From NCBI RefSeq assembly GCF_003369915.1, contig NW_022881625.1, forward strand, positions 9,920,001 to 9,984,000: DNA of 64,000 bases, in the 5' to 3' direction. The stretch is from Drosophila miranda (Eukaryota; Arthropoda; Insecta; Diptera; Drosophilidae). Positions 1 through 11,862 of this stretch are shown piece after piece. Every line of letters begins with the position of its first letter. Position 1 is the stretch's first letter. Under the pieces are notes generated by a model. The model had not been told where the DNA came from. It saw nothing but the letters and a program-made list of their open reading frames with translations, and ran no database searches. Both the position numbers and the translations under genes were made by a program.

Positions 1-422
1 ATATTGATGTAGACAAGGTAATCTATACTTATTGCGAAAAGCTTCGGAAAACACAAATTGCCCTTAAACTCTTAAACATTTGCTTCATCTACGGAAACCA
101 GTCGAAATCAGACAGTATACGGAGTCTGGAGTGGAATTTTATTCCCCCTTCTCTTGGAGCTCACATATGTATATACTATAACACTGGTAAAAAAAAAAGT
201 ACTCGTATCACTCTGGAATTTGAGAACAAAGTGTGTCACAAAGGAAAGGGAGTCCAACGACATTATTACTAGTTTTAAAAGAAAAATAATAATGAGATTA
301 TCTTCATTCGCGATTCAAAAACTGTTTCGACTTCTCATTTTTTCTTTGAGTGAATTTATATTTATAAACCTTTCAGCCCTGTTCTTCTTTCTGTCTGTGG
401 GAACATCTGGAGTTTGGAGACT
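1..422. repeat. Copy 1 of a ~430-bp duplicated segment (second copy at 29177-29607)
   Basis: This stretch matches 29177-29607 almost base for base, with scattered single substitutions and one-base indels. The second copy lies just upstream of the painless remnant and continues into different DNA. This copy stops at 422, where it joins a truncated DINE-1. An open frame from 154 runs through a hydrophobic stretch (SALFFFLSVGTSG) that is also present in the second copy. It resembles no transposon I recognise, so duplicated host DNA is the simplest reading. The left limit lies outside the window. Confidence 0.8.
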
Positions 423-1153
423 TGATCAGCATCAATAGCCGAGTCGATTGAGCCATGTCTGTCTGTCCGTCTGTCCGTCCGTCCGTCTGTCCGTCTGTCC
501 GTTCCCTTCAGCGCCTAGTGCTCAAAGACTATAAGAGCTATAGCAACGATGTTTTGGATCCAGACTTCTGTGATATGTCACTGCTACAAGAAAATTTCAA
601 AACTTTGCCCCGCCCACTTCCGCTCCCACAAAGGGCGAAAATCTTTGGCATCCACAATTTCGACGATACGAGAAAACCAAAAACGCAGAATCGTAGAAGA
701 TGACTATATCTTCTAGAGGGCAAATTCTGAACCAGATCGTATAAATATTATAGCCAGAATCAAGAAAACAATTTCATTCTTTCTCGCTCTGTCTCTCTCT
801 AATACACAGGTTTCATGGTCGGTTTTGCCAATTGCAAAATATGAGTTCAAGGATCTCAGAACCCATTAGAGCTAGAGCAACCAAATTTGGTATCCACACT
901 CCTGTGATATCGGACCTTGACCGTTTTGTGTCGAAATTTCGCCACACCTCCTTCCGCCACCGCAAAGGACGAAAATCTGGGGCATCCACAAATCTCAGAG
1001 ACTATTAACGCTAGAGTAACCAAATTTAGTATCCGCACTCCTGTTAGATCTCACCATAAAACGTATATCTCAAAATTTCGTCCCACCCCCTTCCGCCCAC
1101 ACAAAGGACGAAAATCTGTTGCATCCACAATATTGCAAATTCGAGAAAACTAA
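423..1153 (+). mobile_element. DINE-1/INE-1-like element, first part, split by copia
   Basis: The sequence follows the common DINE-1 order seen in this window: 'gatcagcatcaatagccgag', a CTGTCCGT simple array (455-505), a 'cgccccgcccacttccg' block, a GA-rich block near 775-805 and 'cgagaaaacta'. The first ~150 bp of the element is missing at the left. The element resumes after the copia insertion at 11628 and ends at 11862. The five bases ACTAA occur once at 1149-1153 and again at 11623-11627, marking the copia target site. Confidence 0.9.
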
Positions 1154-1420
1154 TGTTGGAATACGCCTATTCCCACATTCAAATAATAACATTAAATACT
1201 ATTAAATAATACTATCGATATATTAAGTATTATTATGTAAAGTTAGTCTGGTCACACTTGAAGTGTCCACTTCCTCTTTCTTTTCTGATCTCGAATCGAA
1301 TGTACGTGGTACCGGTGTTGCAGTGAAAAAGTAATCAAAAAATACATAAATAATCTTTAAAGAAAAATATAAGTTGGTACTGTCATTCGTTTACTAATTG
1401 TCATAGCTAGTTATCCAATA
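1154..1420 (+). repeat. 5' LTR of copia-like element (267 bp)
   Basis: It starts TGTTGGAATACG and ends CCAATA. It is the same length as the 3' LTR at 11356-11622, and I count two differences by eye (near positions 1340 and 1374), so the insertion is young relative to its lesions. It is followed directly by a copia-type primer site. ACTAA flanks the element on both sides. Confidence 0.93.
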
Positions 1421-1440
1421 GGTTATGGGCCCAGTCCACG
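1421..1440 (+). promoter_or_regulatory. Primer-binding site of copia-like element
   Basis: GGTTATGGGCCCAGTCC directly follows the LTR. Copia-group elements prime from an internal fragment of initiator tRNA-Met, and this is the matching sequence. Confidence 0.85.
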
Positions 1441-1560
1441 CCAATTTAAATAAATTAAATTAATAACAAATAGTTGTGAAATTAGTTCCGCGTGCGTTCT
1501 TGTGTAGTTTTTTTTTTTTGTAGTGTGTGTGTGTATAATATATACATACATACATAGAAA

Positions 1561-4500
1561 ATGGAAAGAAATAAGCAACATATTAAGCCGAGAAATATTC
1601 TATATGGAAATTTAGAATCAGAGCTTTGTTTGCTGAATTAGAGGTGCTCCAAGTAGTCGATAACATAATGCCTAACGAAGTAGATGATAATTGGAACGAG
1701 GGGGAACGTTGTGAGTTGCTGCGGACACCGCAACTCTACGGTTATACCCGATACTAAGTCAGTATGGCTCTCCTCCGGCAGACGCCGCTAATATTAAACG
1801 ACACGACAAAGAGTGCGTGCGAGAGAGACAGAAAATCAGTCTGAGCGTGACGTCGGGCGCTGCGTAGCCACTGCAAATTGATTTGTTCCTATTGGCTATA
1901 AAAATGATCTGATCTGATCCAGATTCAGCAACCTGATAGATATGGTCATTATCTATGATTCAGCGTTTTTAGTTTTCTAGAATGTGCAATATTGTGGATG
2001 TAACAGATTTTCGTCCTTTGTGTGGGGGTGTGGCGAAATTTTGAAACAAACTCGTCTCAGTCCGATATATTAGGAGTGTGGATACCAAATTTGGTTGCTC
2101 TAGCTTTTGTAGTCTCTGAGATCTAGGCGCTAATGTTTTACTCTAAGCAAAGCCGCCTATGCTACGTGTGTGTTAGAGAGAGACAGGGCGAGAAAAAATG
2201 AAATTGTTTTCTTGATGCTGGCTATAATAATAATACAATCCAATTCAGATTCCGCAGTCTTAAAGATATGGTCATTCTCTACAATTCTACGTTTTTGGTT
2301 TTCTCATATCTTTAAAATTGTGGATGCCACAGATTTTCGTTCTTTGTGGGGGCGGAAGTGGGCGGGGCGAAGTTTTGAAATATTTTTGTAGCAGTGACAT
2401 ATCACAGAAGTCTGGATCAAAAACATCGTTGCTCTAGCTCTTATAGTCTTTGAGCACTAGGCGCTGAAGGGGACGGACAGACGGACAGACGGACGGACGG
2501 ACAGACGGACAGACAGACATGGCTCAATCGACTCGGCTATTGATGCTGATCAAGAATATATATACTTTATGGGGTCGGAAACGATTCCTTCTGGACGTTA
2601 CACACATCCACTTTTACCACAAATCTAATATACCCCAATACTCATTTTGAGTATCGGGTATAAAAAGGCAGAGCGATGTGCGAAGAGCATTTTAATTCAA
2701 TATTTAGGCGACGCATTTCTAAACTTCGCGGCAGGCGACATTTCGGCACGTGATATCCTGAAGAATTTAGACGCCATATATGAGCGTAGAAGCCTTGTGT
2801 CGAAATTAGCTGCACGTAAACGTTTAATAACACTCAAACTCTCAAGTGAAATGACATTTTCGAGTCATTTTGTTATTTTTGATGAAACAGTGAGTGAGTT
2901 GTTAGGGGCGGGCGCTAAAATGGATGAGATGGACAAAGTGGCACATTTGCTGCAGAGTCTACCTTCAACCTATAATGGTGTCATCACGGCAATCGAAACT
3001 TTGTCAGATGAAACTCTATCATTAGCGTTTGTAAAAAATAAATTGTTCGACTACGAGACCAAATTAACAAATGAAAGTACTGATACAAGTAGTAAAGTCA
3101 TGAAGGCAGTTGTAAGAAATAATAACAATTTTAATAATCGTAAAACGTTTGAATCTAGAAACACACGGCAAAAGATATTATTTAAGGGAAAAGCTAGAAG
3201 TAACATTAAATGCCATCACTGTGGCAAAGAAGGGCACATGAAAAAAGACTGTTACCAGTTTATAAGGTTAAATCAAAATAAAGAAAATTATAAACATAAT
3301 AAACAAGCTCAGCTTGCAGCATCGGGCCACGGGTTCGCATTTATGATGCGGAAAATGACAAAGAGTGATCAAATAAATAATGAACTCGGTTTTATACTCG
3401 ATTCTGGTGCAACGGATCATTTGATCAATGATGACTCGCTGTACGCCGATTGCATTGAATTGGAGCAGCCAATTAAAATCGCTGTGGCAAAAGAAGGCGA
3501 GTTTTTATATGCCACTAAGCGTGGAATTGTGCGGCTGCACTATGGACACAATATCACACTGGAGGATGTGCTCTACTGCAAGGAGGCAGCAGGAAACCTC
3601 ATGTCTGTCAAGCGTCTGCAACAGGCAGGGATGTCAATTAAGTTTGACTGTGGTGGTGTCTCCATATCAAAAAACCGGAGTAATTGTTGTTAAACATACA
3701 GGTATGTTGGATATACCTGTAGTCAAATTCCAAGCATACAGTGTAGATGCTAGGAACAAAAATAATTATCGATTATGGCATGAGAGGTTGGGGCATTTAA
3801 GCAATGCAAAATTGCTTGAAATAAAGAATAATAATTTATTTAATGACAGTAATCTTCTTGTTAATTTAAAAATATCAGATGAAGTTTGTGAGTCATGTTT
3901 AAATGGGAAACAGGCTAGGTTGCCATTTAAGCAATCTAAAGATAAAAGTTATATAAAACGACCCTTGTTTGTAATACATTCAGATGTATGTGGCCCCATT
4001 AAACCAGGTACACTAGACGATACAAATTATTTTGTGATCTTCGTAGAGAAATTTACACATTATTGTGTAACCTATTTGTTAAAATATAAATCAGATGTAT
4101 TCAATGTATTTAAAGATTTTGTAGCAAAGAGCGAGGCTCATTTTAATTTCAAGATTGTCAATTTGTACATTGACAACGGTAGAGAATACCTGTCGAATGA
4201 AATGCGTGAGTTCTGCGTTAATAAAGGAATAAGTTATCATTTGACAGTGCCACATACACCTCAGTTGAATGGTGTTTCGGAGCGAATGATAAGAACCTTA
4301 CAGAGAAAGCTCGTGCTATGGTAAATGGTGCAAAATTAGACAAAAGTTTTTGGGGTGAAGCTGTGCTAACTGCAACATATCTAATCAACAGAATTCCAAG
4401 CAAAGCACTTGGTGATTGTAAAATGACCCCATATGAGCTGTGGCATAATAGAAAGACCAACTTAAAGTTTTTAAGAGTGTTCGGTTCAACCGTGCATGTG

Positions 4501-4708
4501 CACAACAAAATTAAAAAAGGTAAATTAGATGAGAAATCATTCAAAGCTATCTTGATAGGGTATGAACAAAATGGACTCAAATTGTGGGATGTCATTAAAG
4601 GAAAAGTTATTGTTGCAAGAGATGTTGTCGTAGACGAGACTAATATGCTTTATTCTAGAGAAGTAAAATTTGAAACAGATTTCCCGAAAGAGAGTAAGGA
4701 AAGGGGTC
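1561..4708 (+). pseudogene. copia-like gag, protease and integrase (broken)
   Basis: This is the first half of a copia-type polyprotein. The start at 1561 is followed by a small deletion and frameshift near 1590, because the expected gag reading (KYSIWKFRIRAL) lies in another frame. A DINE-1 then interrupts it at 1696-2663. From 2664 the gag continues to a CCHC knuckle (CHHCGKEGHMKKDC, ~3208-3250) and a protease site (LDSGATDHLIND, ~3398). A frameshift near 3670 moves the frame to the GAG-pre-integrase (LWHERLGHL) and the integrase core (HSDVCGP, YIDNGREYLS). Another frameshift near 4300 leads into 4318-4708. The second copia-type element cuts it at 4709. With at least three frameshifts and two insertions, it cannot make a functional polyprotein. 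Confidence 0.92.
1696..2663 (-). mobile_element. DINE-1/INE-1-like element inside copia gag
   Basis: It runs from 'acgagggggaacg' to 'gagtatcgggtataa', the reverse of the element at 423. It lies between the copia gag codons for DDNW and KKAERC. It keeps the CGGACAGA array (~2470-2520). A canonical 'ggtataa' end and the absence of a target duplication fit Helitron-type insertion. Confidence 0.92.
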
Positions 4709-4890
4709 TATTGTTAATTGCGCCTTTTGTCATGTATTAAATAGAGAACGACGCGTCTGTGCTCATAAGTGGTTTATTCAGAACTGAAGAGATGACATGT
4801 GTACATATGTACTTACATACGAATAGGAGAGACGAGAGATAACAGAGGCTCTCGCTGTTCATGTACATTATGTTAATTAGCGTTGCCAGA
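4709..4890 (-). repeat. 3' LTR of nested copia-type element (182 bp)
   Basis: It matches 8854-9035 over 182 bp with three differences that I can count. On the minus strand it ends in CAATA, as the outer copia LTR does. I see no target duplication and no convincing polypurine tract, so the outer edge is approximate. Confidence 0.85.
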
Positions 4891-4946
4891 AATTAATCCA
4901 AGCGATTTTAGAAATCTATAATGCTTTTGCTTACATAAAATTTTGG

Positions 4947-7214
4947 TTAATACATTGGCAACATTTTCTGTGTGGATACATATTCAAGTTTTATCTCTTT
5001 ACTTTCTACTTTGTCTCTAACAAAATGATATTTTAAATCTATATGCATTGTGCGTTTATGGTGAATAGGATTTTTCGCAATATGATGCGCACTGAGGTTG
5101 TCACCATAGATAGTCATTGGCCCTTGATTTGAGTATCCAATCTCTTGCAACAGACCTTGTAGATATACTGCTTCTCTAGCGGCTGTTGATAGCGCCACAT
5201 ACTCTGCTTCGGTGCTGCTCATGGCGACGACGCTCTGCTTGGCTGATGTCCACGAAACCGCACTACCAGCTAGGAAGAAAACGTATCCGGAATATGATTT
5301 TCGGTCCAGCTTGTCATTTGCCCAATCAGCATCGGCGAACCCTTTTACTGGCTCTCCAGACTTTTGGTAGATGATGCTCATATTCATTGTGCCTCGTAAA
5401 TAGCGCAACACATGCTTAGCTGCAGTTTCGTGCTCCACATGAGGGTCTTGGTTTCGCTGTGATAGTTTGCTCACAGCATGAAGAATGTCGGGCCGGCTCA
5501 AAACTGCTAAGTACATGAGCGAACCAATTAGTGATTGATAATATGTCTTATTTACCTTTACACATTCTTCATCTTTACAACCAACGTGAAAACCTGGGTC
5601 AAGTGGTGTTGCGACTGGACGGCAATCCTGCATACCGAAAGTATTCAAAACGCTTTCAATATACCTCTTCTGGCATAACTTGAGGGCGCCTTGTTTGCCT
5701 TCTCGATGAATTTCCATGCCTAGGAAAAAGATGAGCTGACCTCCATCTTTCATCTCAAATACGGATGCGATATTTTGCTTGATCGCGCTTACGTCCATCT
5801 CTTTTGGACAGATGATTATCAGGTCGTCGACGTAAACTGCTATATAACTGAAGCCTTGTTGATGCTGTTTGACGTATAGACATGGCTCGTGTTGACTTTT
5901 TTTAAAGCCCATGTTAACCAGCACCTTGTTCAATGTGTCATTCCAGACACGTCCAGACTGCTTCAGCCCATAGATAGCCTTTTGAAGTTTGAGTACCTTG
6001 TGGGGGTTCTGCTCATCTATAAAGCCTACGGGTTGCTTCATATAGACGACTTCTTGGAGTTTACCGTTGAGATACGCGTTAGAGATATCCACCTGATGCA
6101 TGTGTAACTGCTTTTCTGCAGCAATCGCAAATAACATTCGGATTGTCTCATAACGTATCACTGGAGAATATGTCTCCCAGTAGCTTACGCCAAACTGCTG
6201 GCCACATCCTTGTGCCACAAGTCTCGACTTAAACCTTTCAATGTCACCGTTTTGGTTGCGTTTGATTCTGAAAACCCATTTTGAACCTATAGCCTTTTTT
6301 CCGGGCGGAAGATTGACAGGAGTCCATGTATTATTTGACACGAGTGCATCGAATTCCTTTCGCATAGATTTTTTCCATTCTTCTGCATCGTGGCTTTGCA
6401 ACGCCTCTGCAACGGTCCGTGGAGTCTGAATGTCATCGGAGCAGCTAAGATTGTTGAGGACATTGTACTGCTTCTTTGGTCTGCCAGGTTGACCAGTACG
6501 AATGATTTTTGGCCTTCCTGGGCCACGTATTTGTGGGATGTCTTCTTCATCTGAGCTGCGGCTCTGTTCTGGATCGCTTGCACTTACGAAGTACTCCTCC
6601 TCGTCATCCTCGCTGTTGTCAATGTTGCTAATCGTTTCGTCTTCGGGCTCAACAACAGTTTGTACCTGCACAGGTTCTTCGTTTGACTCAAAGCGTATGA
6701 TGATTTTTGCAAGATCATCAGTCTGATCTCCATTTTCGTAAATATCATTTACTGCCTTGACGAACTCACCCTCCACAATTTTGACGTCTCGGCGTTCCAC
6801 TATCATTCGCTTTTCTTGGTCATATAAACGATATGCTTTTGCTGCAAAAGAGTAGCCAACAAAAATGTACTCCTTTCCTTTTGCAACGAATTTGCCTTTT
6901 TTGGTTTTTTTCAGTGCAAATGCGCGTGAACCAAATATTTTCAGATGGTTTACCGACGGCTTGCGCTTGTTCCAAGCCTCGAAGGGGGTGCATCCATTTA
7001 ACGCTCTGGTTTGACATCTATTTCTCAAATATACTGCAGTTTGAACGGCTTCAGCCCACAAAAATTCTTTTAAATTTGCATGAATTAACATACTCCTAGC
7101 CATTTCAACGATTGTACGATTTGCGCGCTCAGAAACGCCGTTTTGCTGAGGTGTGTAAGGCACCGTTAGTTCTCTTTTTATTCCGCACGTATTTAAAAAA
7201 TTTTGTAAATTCAT
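4947..7214 (-). pseudogene. Nested copia-type pol: integrase C-half, reverse transcriptase, RNase H
   Basis: A 755-codon open frame on the minus strand. In order it shows the integrase end (PYTPQQNGVSERANR, catalytic E), an acidic linker with GRPKI/GRPKK AT-hook-like patches, a Ty1/copia RT (WVFRIKRNQNGDIERFK, VDISNAYLNGKL, AVYVDDLIIICP) and an RNase H (SSTEAEYVAL, HIDLKYHFVRDKV). The N-terminal integrase catalytic half is missing or shifted out of frame at 7215-7413. Its sequence differs clearly from the outer copia, so it is a separate family of the Ty1/copia group. Most of the RT and RNase H is intact, so decay is mild. Confidence 0.93.
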
Positions 7215-8706
7215 TGTTTATGTACTAAGTACCGTTATCGCTTCGCAAGGCTTTGATTGTTTTTTCGGTTTGGCACTCAACATAACTTTTATACATTTTA
7301 AATTTCTCAAAAACTTCATTTTTGGCGCGCATAAAATATATGTACGTGAATTTTTCGCGAGTAATCGTCTATAAATGTAACAAAATAACGGTTTCCAGCC
7401 AGGGATTTAACATTCATAGATTTTGAAAATGTAAATGCCCGTAGCGGCTATGCCATTTTTTTTCAAGAGATATATCGGATATCAAATGCACTGCATCAGT
7501 GGTTTTTTCCACTCCATACACGTATAAATTGTTTTCTTGTACCGCTCGCAACATTATATGTCCATGTTTATTTCGCACTAAAGCTTCTGAATTTCCGAAT
7601 GTAGTGACATTCCCGAACTCGGCTGCTTTGCTCACCGACAAAAAATTCATTTTTAAATCCGGCACATACAACACGTTTCGCAATTCTATATTTGTTTCAT
7701 TTGATTTAATTTTTACAGTTCCAATACCTAGGGACTCAATATACTTTTCTGCAGCCAACATAATAGTTGTGTTTTTCTTATTAAAGGTTTCAAACAAATT
7801 TTTATTACAACACATATGCGATGTTGCCCCACTGTCGATACACCAAGAATTTTTTCGCTGCTTAACAACGCAGCTGTGCATTAAACAGTTTGATTTTTCA
7901 TCCCTTACGCACTCTTTCGTGTTATCTTTGTTGCTTTTGCACTCGGATGCGCGGTGCCCGCTTTGTTTACATTTGTAGCATTTTCCTCGAAGCTCGCGAT
8001 GATCGTTGGATTTCTGGCCGTCTCGTTTGCTGTCTTTTCGACTGGAACCGTAATTCTTCGAACGCGCACCGTTTCTTTGAGTCTGTGTGTGTGCGTACAC
8101 TGCCTGTACAGCAAGCTCACGATCGTCTCTTTCGTCTTTACGTGCTCCTTCTTCAAGTATTTTTACTTTTACCGTTTCGAACGACGGCAGACTGTCGCGT
8201 GTTTCTATCGCCACGACGAAATTTTCCCAACCGCTGGGCAAGCTCGACAACAACATTATTACTTTTAGCTCGTCTTGAATGTCGATATTTAGCTCGGCTA
8301 ACTTTTCAGTAATTTCCACGAAAGAATTTACATATTGTACCACGTTATCACAGTTATGCATATTTTGCCGCAAAAGTTTTTGGTATAACTGTACCTTTCG
8401 CACTGGTCCCACTGACACATGTACATCGCGTAATTTTTGCCACGCCTGCTTCGACGTTGTGCACGACTTTATGTGCATCAACTGCGTTGCTTTTACATTT
8501 AATATAATACATGCCAACGCCTTTTGATCAGCCTTGTCCCACTGTGCCAAGTGTTCCTGTGTTCCTGCTGCTTCCTCCTGTGGCCTTTCGGTTTTACCAG
8601 TTACATATGTCCACAAATCCGTTGTGATCAATACACTACGCATGGACATAGACCACACATCGTAATTGTCTTCCCCCAATTTTTCAATTTGCAGAGACAC
8701 ACTCAT
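7215..8706 (-). pseudogene. Nested copia-type gag and protease
   Basis: An open frame of 430 codons (8706 down to 7414) begins MSVSLQIEKLGEDNYDVW. It carries a UBN2-type gag domain, a CCHC knuckle (CYKCKQSGHRASEC), an aspartic protease (WCIDSGATSHMC) and the start of the GAG-pre-integrase (WHSRYGHLHFQNL). At 7414 it runs into a stop. The next ~200 bp hold integrase-like codons in shifting frames (KTIKALRSDNGT near 7240), so a deletion and frameshifts split gag-protease from the rest of pol. Confidence 0.9.
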
Positions 8707-8839
8707 TTTGTTTTAATTGCTACACGCCACTTTCTAACTGGTGCACGATTTATTTGCAATTGCATCAAACAAAATATTAACTTCCAGTTCTACCACGGTT
8801 TTTTAATTGTCTTTAATACACGCCCGATCTTTCGGTGAT

Positions 8840-8853
8840 CTGGGCCCATAACC
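8840..8853 (-). promoter_or_regulatory. Primer-binding site of nested copia-type element
   Basis: On the minus strand GGTTATGGGCCCAG directly follows the 5' LTR. It is the same initiator-tRNA fragment site used by the outer copia. Confidence 0.85.
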
Positions 8854-9035
8854 TATTGTGAATTGCGCCTTTTGTCATGTATTAAATAGCGAACGACGCG
8901 TCTGTGCTCATAAGTGGTTTATTCAGAACTGAAGAGATGACATGTGTACATATGTACTTACATACGAATAGGAGAGACGAGGGATAACAGAGGCTCTCGC
9001 TGTTCATGTACATTATGTTAATTAGCGTTGCCAGA
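8854..9035 (-). repeat. 5' LTR of nested copia-type element (182 bp)
   Basis: Partner of 4709-4890 with three visible differences. It contains 'gacatgtgtacatatgtac', a short palindromic run. It abuts outer copia sequence at 9036. Confidence 0.85.
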
Positions 9036-11028
9036 CAGATCATATTATGGTTACACTTCAAATTTCAACAAAGTCAACAAGAATTCCTGAATGAGAGTAA
9101 GGAATCTGATCAGCTTAATTTCCCGAATGATAGTACGGAATGTGGAATCCTGAATGAGAGTAAGGAATGTGATCTGTTTTATTTCCCGAATGATAGTACG
9201 GAATGTGGAATCCTGAATGAGAGTAAGGAATGTGATCAGTTTAATTTCCCGAATGAAAGTACGGAATGTGAAATCCTGAATGAAAGTAAGGAATGCGAAA
9301 AGCTGAATTTTCCGAATGATAGTAGGAAAAGAAAAACTGATTTCCTGAATGATAGTAAGGAATTATATATCCCGAATGAGAGTAAGGATTGTGAAAAAGC
9401 TGATCAGCCAGATAATTGTCGTGAAGAAAATAAGGATACTAATATAATTAGTAGAAAAAGTGAGAGGTTAAAGTCTAAGCCGAAGGTGTCTTATAAAGAA
9501 CATGATAAAAGCTTTAACAAATTTATATTAAATGCCCATATAATGTTTGATGAAGTTCCAAATTCTTTTGATGAAATAAATTTTAGGAATGATAAATCTG
9601 ATTGGGAGGAGGCAATAAATACAGACAGTAGATGGGTATTTTCCATTAAATATAATGAACTAGGAGTCCCAGTAAAATACAAAGCTAGACTGGTTGCAAG
9701 AGGATTTACTCAAAAGTACCAAGTAGACTATGAAGAAACATTTGCTCCCGTTGCTAGAATTGCCAGTTTTAGGTTCGTACTATCATTGGCAGTCCAGTTT
9801 AATTTGAAAGTCCATCAGATGGATGTTAAAACAGCTTTCCTCAATGGTACATTAAGTGAGGAGATATATATGCGGCCTCCTCAGGGCGTATCATGCGGTG
9901 CTGGGCATGTATGCAAACTGAACAAAGCCATTTATGGGCTCAAACAAGCAGCTAGATGCTGGTTTCAAGTATTTGAGCAAGCATTGAAAGAATTCGATTT
10001 TGTAAACTCTCCCGTGGATCGTTGCATATATATTCTTGATAGAGGTGACATAAAGAAAAACATATATGTATTATTATATGTTGATGATGTAGTAATAGCG
10101 ACAAGGGATATGGATAGAATGAATAATTTCCAAAAGTATTTAAGCGAAAGATTTAGAATGACTGACTTATATGAGATAAAACATTTTATCGGTATCAGAG
10201 TAGAAATGTTTGAAGACAAAATATATTTGAGTCAAGCTGCATATGTGAAAAGAATTTTAAATAAATTTAACATGGATAGTTGCAATTCAGTCAGTACTCC
10301 ATTACTAAATAAACTAAATTATGAGTTACTTAACTCAGATGAAGACTGCAATGCTCCATGTCGTAACCTTATTGGCTGTTTAATGTACATAATGCTGTGT
10401 ACACGACCAGATTTAGCTAATGCTGTAAATATCTTGAGTAGTTATAGTAGCAAGAACAATGCTGAGTTATGGCAATGTTTAAAAAGGGTTATTAGATATT
10501 TAAAGGGAACTATTGATATGAAGCTTATATTTAAATACATCATTTGAAAATACATTAGTTGGCTATGTAGACTCCGATTGGGGTAGTAATGAGATTGATA
10601 GAAAAAGTACAACGGGTTATTTGTTTAAAATGTTCGATTCCAATTTAATTTGTTGGAATACAAAAAGATAGAATTCAGTGGCAGCTTCATCAACTGAAGC
10701 TGAATATATGGCCCTATTTGAAGCTGTAAGAGAAGCTTTATGGCTAAAGTCTCTTCTAAATAGTATTAATCTTAAACTCGACAGACCCATTAAAATTTAT
10801 GAAGACAACCAAGGCTGTAATAGCATTGCAAATAATCCCTCATGTCATAAAAGGGCAAAGCATATTGATATAAAATATCATTTTTCAAGAGAACAGATAG
10901 AAACTAATGAGATTTCTCTTGAGTATATTAATACAGACAACCAACTTGCTGACATCTTCACGAAGCCACTACCTGCTGAAAGATTTGCGGAGCTGCGGAA
11001 CAATTTAGGACTACTACAAGAAGAATGA
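9036..11028 (+). pseudogene. Outer copia-like reverse transcriptase and RNase H (broken)
   Basis: This continues the outer copia polyprotein. A linker with tandem repeats is followed by RT (SRWVFSIKYNELG, MDVKTAFLNGTL, LLYVDDVVIATRD) and RNase H (STEAEYMALFEAV, HIDIKYHFSREQI). Relative to the family, ~25 codons are missing in frame just before the first RT motif (EEAINT joins DSRWVF). A frameshift lies near 10535, and a TAG replaces a sense codon near 10671 before the RNase H core (10678-11028). The product ends LGLLQEE, typical of copia. Confidence 0.92.
9087..9340 (+). repeat. 63-bp coding tandem repeat in copia linker
   Basis: About four in-frame 21-codon units read LNESKEC-x(4)-FPNDSTECGI with small changes. 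They lie between integrase and RT. Unequal exchange of a coding minisatellite explains the near-identical units. Confidence 0.85.
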
Positions 11029-11345
11029 TTCCAATTTAAGGAAAACATGAACATGATGCTTTATTAACAAATTTATTACATTAATTCATATTTAATTTGT
11101 TTTTTATTTTATTTTTTTTTTTGATTTGAACCAAAAGAACCAATGAATTGTTAAAGTAATTTAATTTTATGTTAATCTAATTTTAAAGTGATCTGATCGG
11201 GTTTTTCTGGGTTTTCCCGTATCCTTAGAGCAAATGCTAGATCACATAACACTTCCCAGAATGCACACCAACCACATTAGAATAACAATTGAATGTTACC
11301 TTTTTGATTTAATGATGAAAACATTTTTTTTATTTTTATGATTTT

Positions 11346-11355
11346 TGAGGGGGCG
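11346..11355 (+). promoter_or_regulatory. Polypurine tract of outer copia-like element
   Basis: TGAGGGGGCG directly precedes the 3' LTR, where plus-strand priming is expected. Confidence 0.75.
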
Positions 11356-11622
11356 TGTTGGAATACGCCTATTCCCACATTCAAATAATAACATTAAATA
11401 CTATTAAATAATACTATCGATATATTAAGTATTATTATGTAAAGTTAGTCTGGTCACACTTGAAGTGTCCACTTCCTCTTTCTTTTCTGATCTCGAATCG
11501 AATGTACGTGGTACCGGTGTTGCAGTGAAAAAGTAATCAAGAAATACATAAATAATCTTTAAAGAAAAATATAACTTGGTACTGTCATTCGTTTACTAAT
11601 TGTCATAGCTAGTTATCCAATA
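11356..11622 (+). repeat. 3' LTR of outer copia-like element (267 bp)
   Basis: Same length and ends as 1154-1420. It is followed by the second copy of the ACTAA target duplication (11623-11627). The whole outer insertion, with its own two insertions, is about 10.5 kb. Confidence 0.93.
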
Positions 11623-11627
11623 ACTAA

Positions 11628-11862
11628 AAACGCAGAATCATAGATAACGACCATATCTATCAGATTGCTGAATCTGGTTTAGATCAGACAATTTTTATAG
11701 CCAAAAGGAACAAATCAATTTGCAGTGGCTACGCAGCGCCCGACGTCACGCTCAGACTGATTTTCTGTAGAGGCGTCTGCCGGAGGAGAGCCATACTGAC
11801 TTAGTATCGGGTATAACTGTAGAGTTGCGGTGTCCGCAGCAACTCACAACGTTCCCCCTCGT
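11628..11862 (+). mobile_element. DINE-1/INE-1-like element, second part after copia
   Basis: It resumes 'aaacgcagaatcatagataacg' exactly where the part at 423-1153 stops, and ends 'cgttccccctcg'. Most of the block with the GCACGCACTCTTTGTCG run seen in other copies is missing here. Confidence 0.9.

Noticed and set aside
455..703. Frames with SVCPSVRPSVCP-type repeats (also 19578 and 30193)
   Set aside because: They are translations of the CTGTCCGT simple array inside DINE-1, not proteins.
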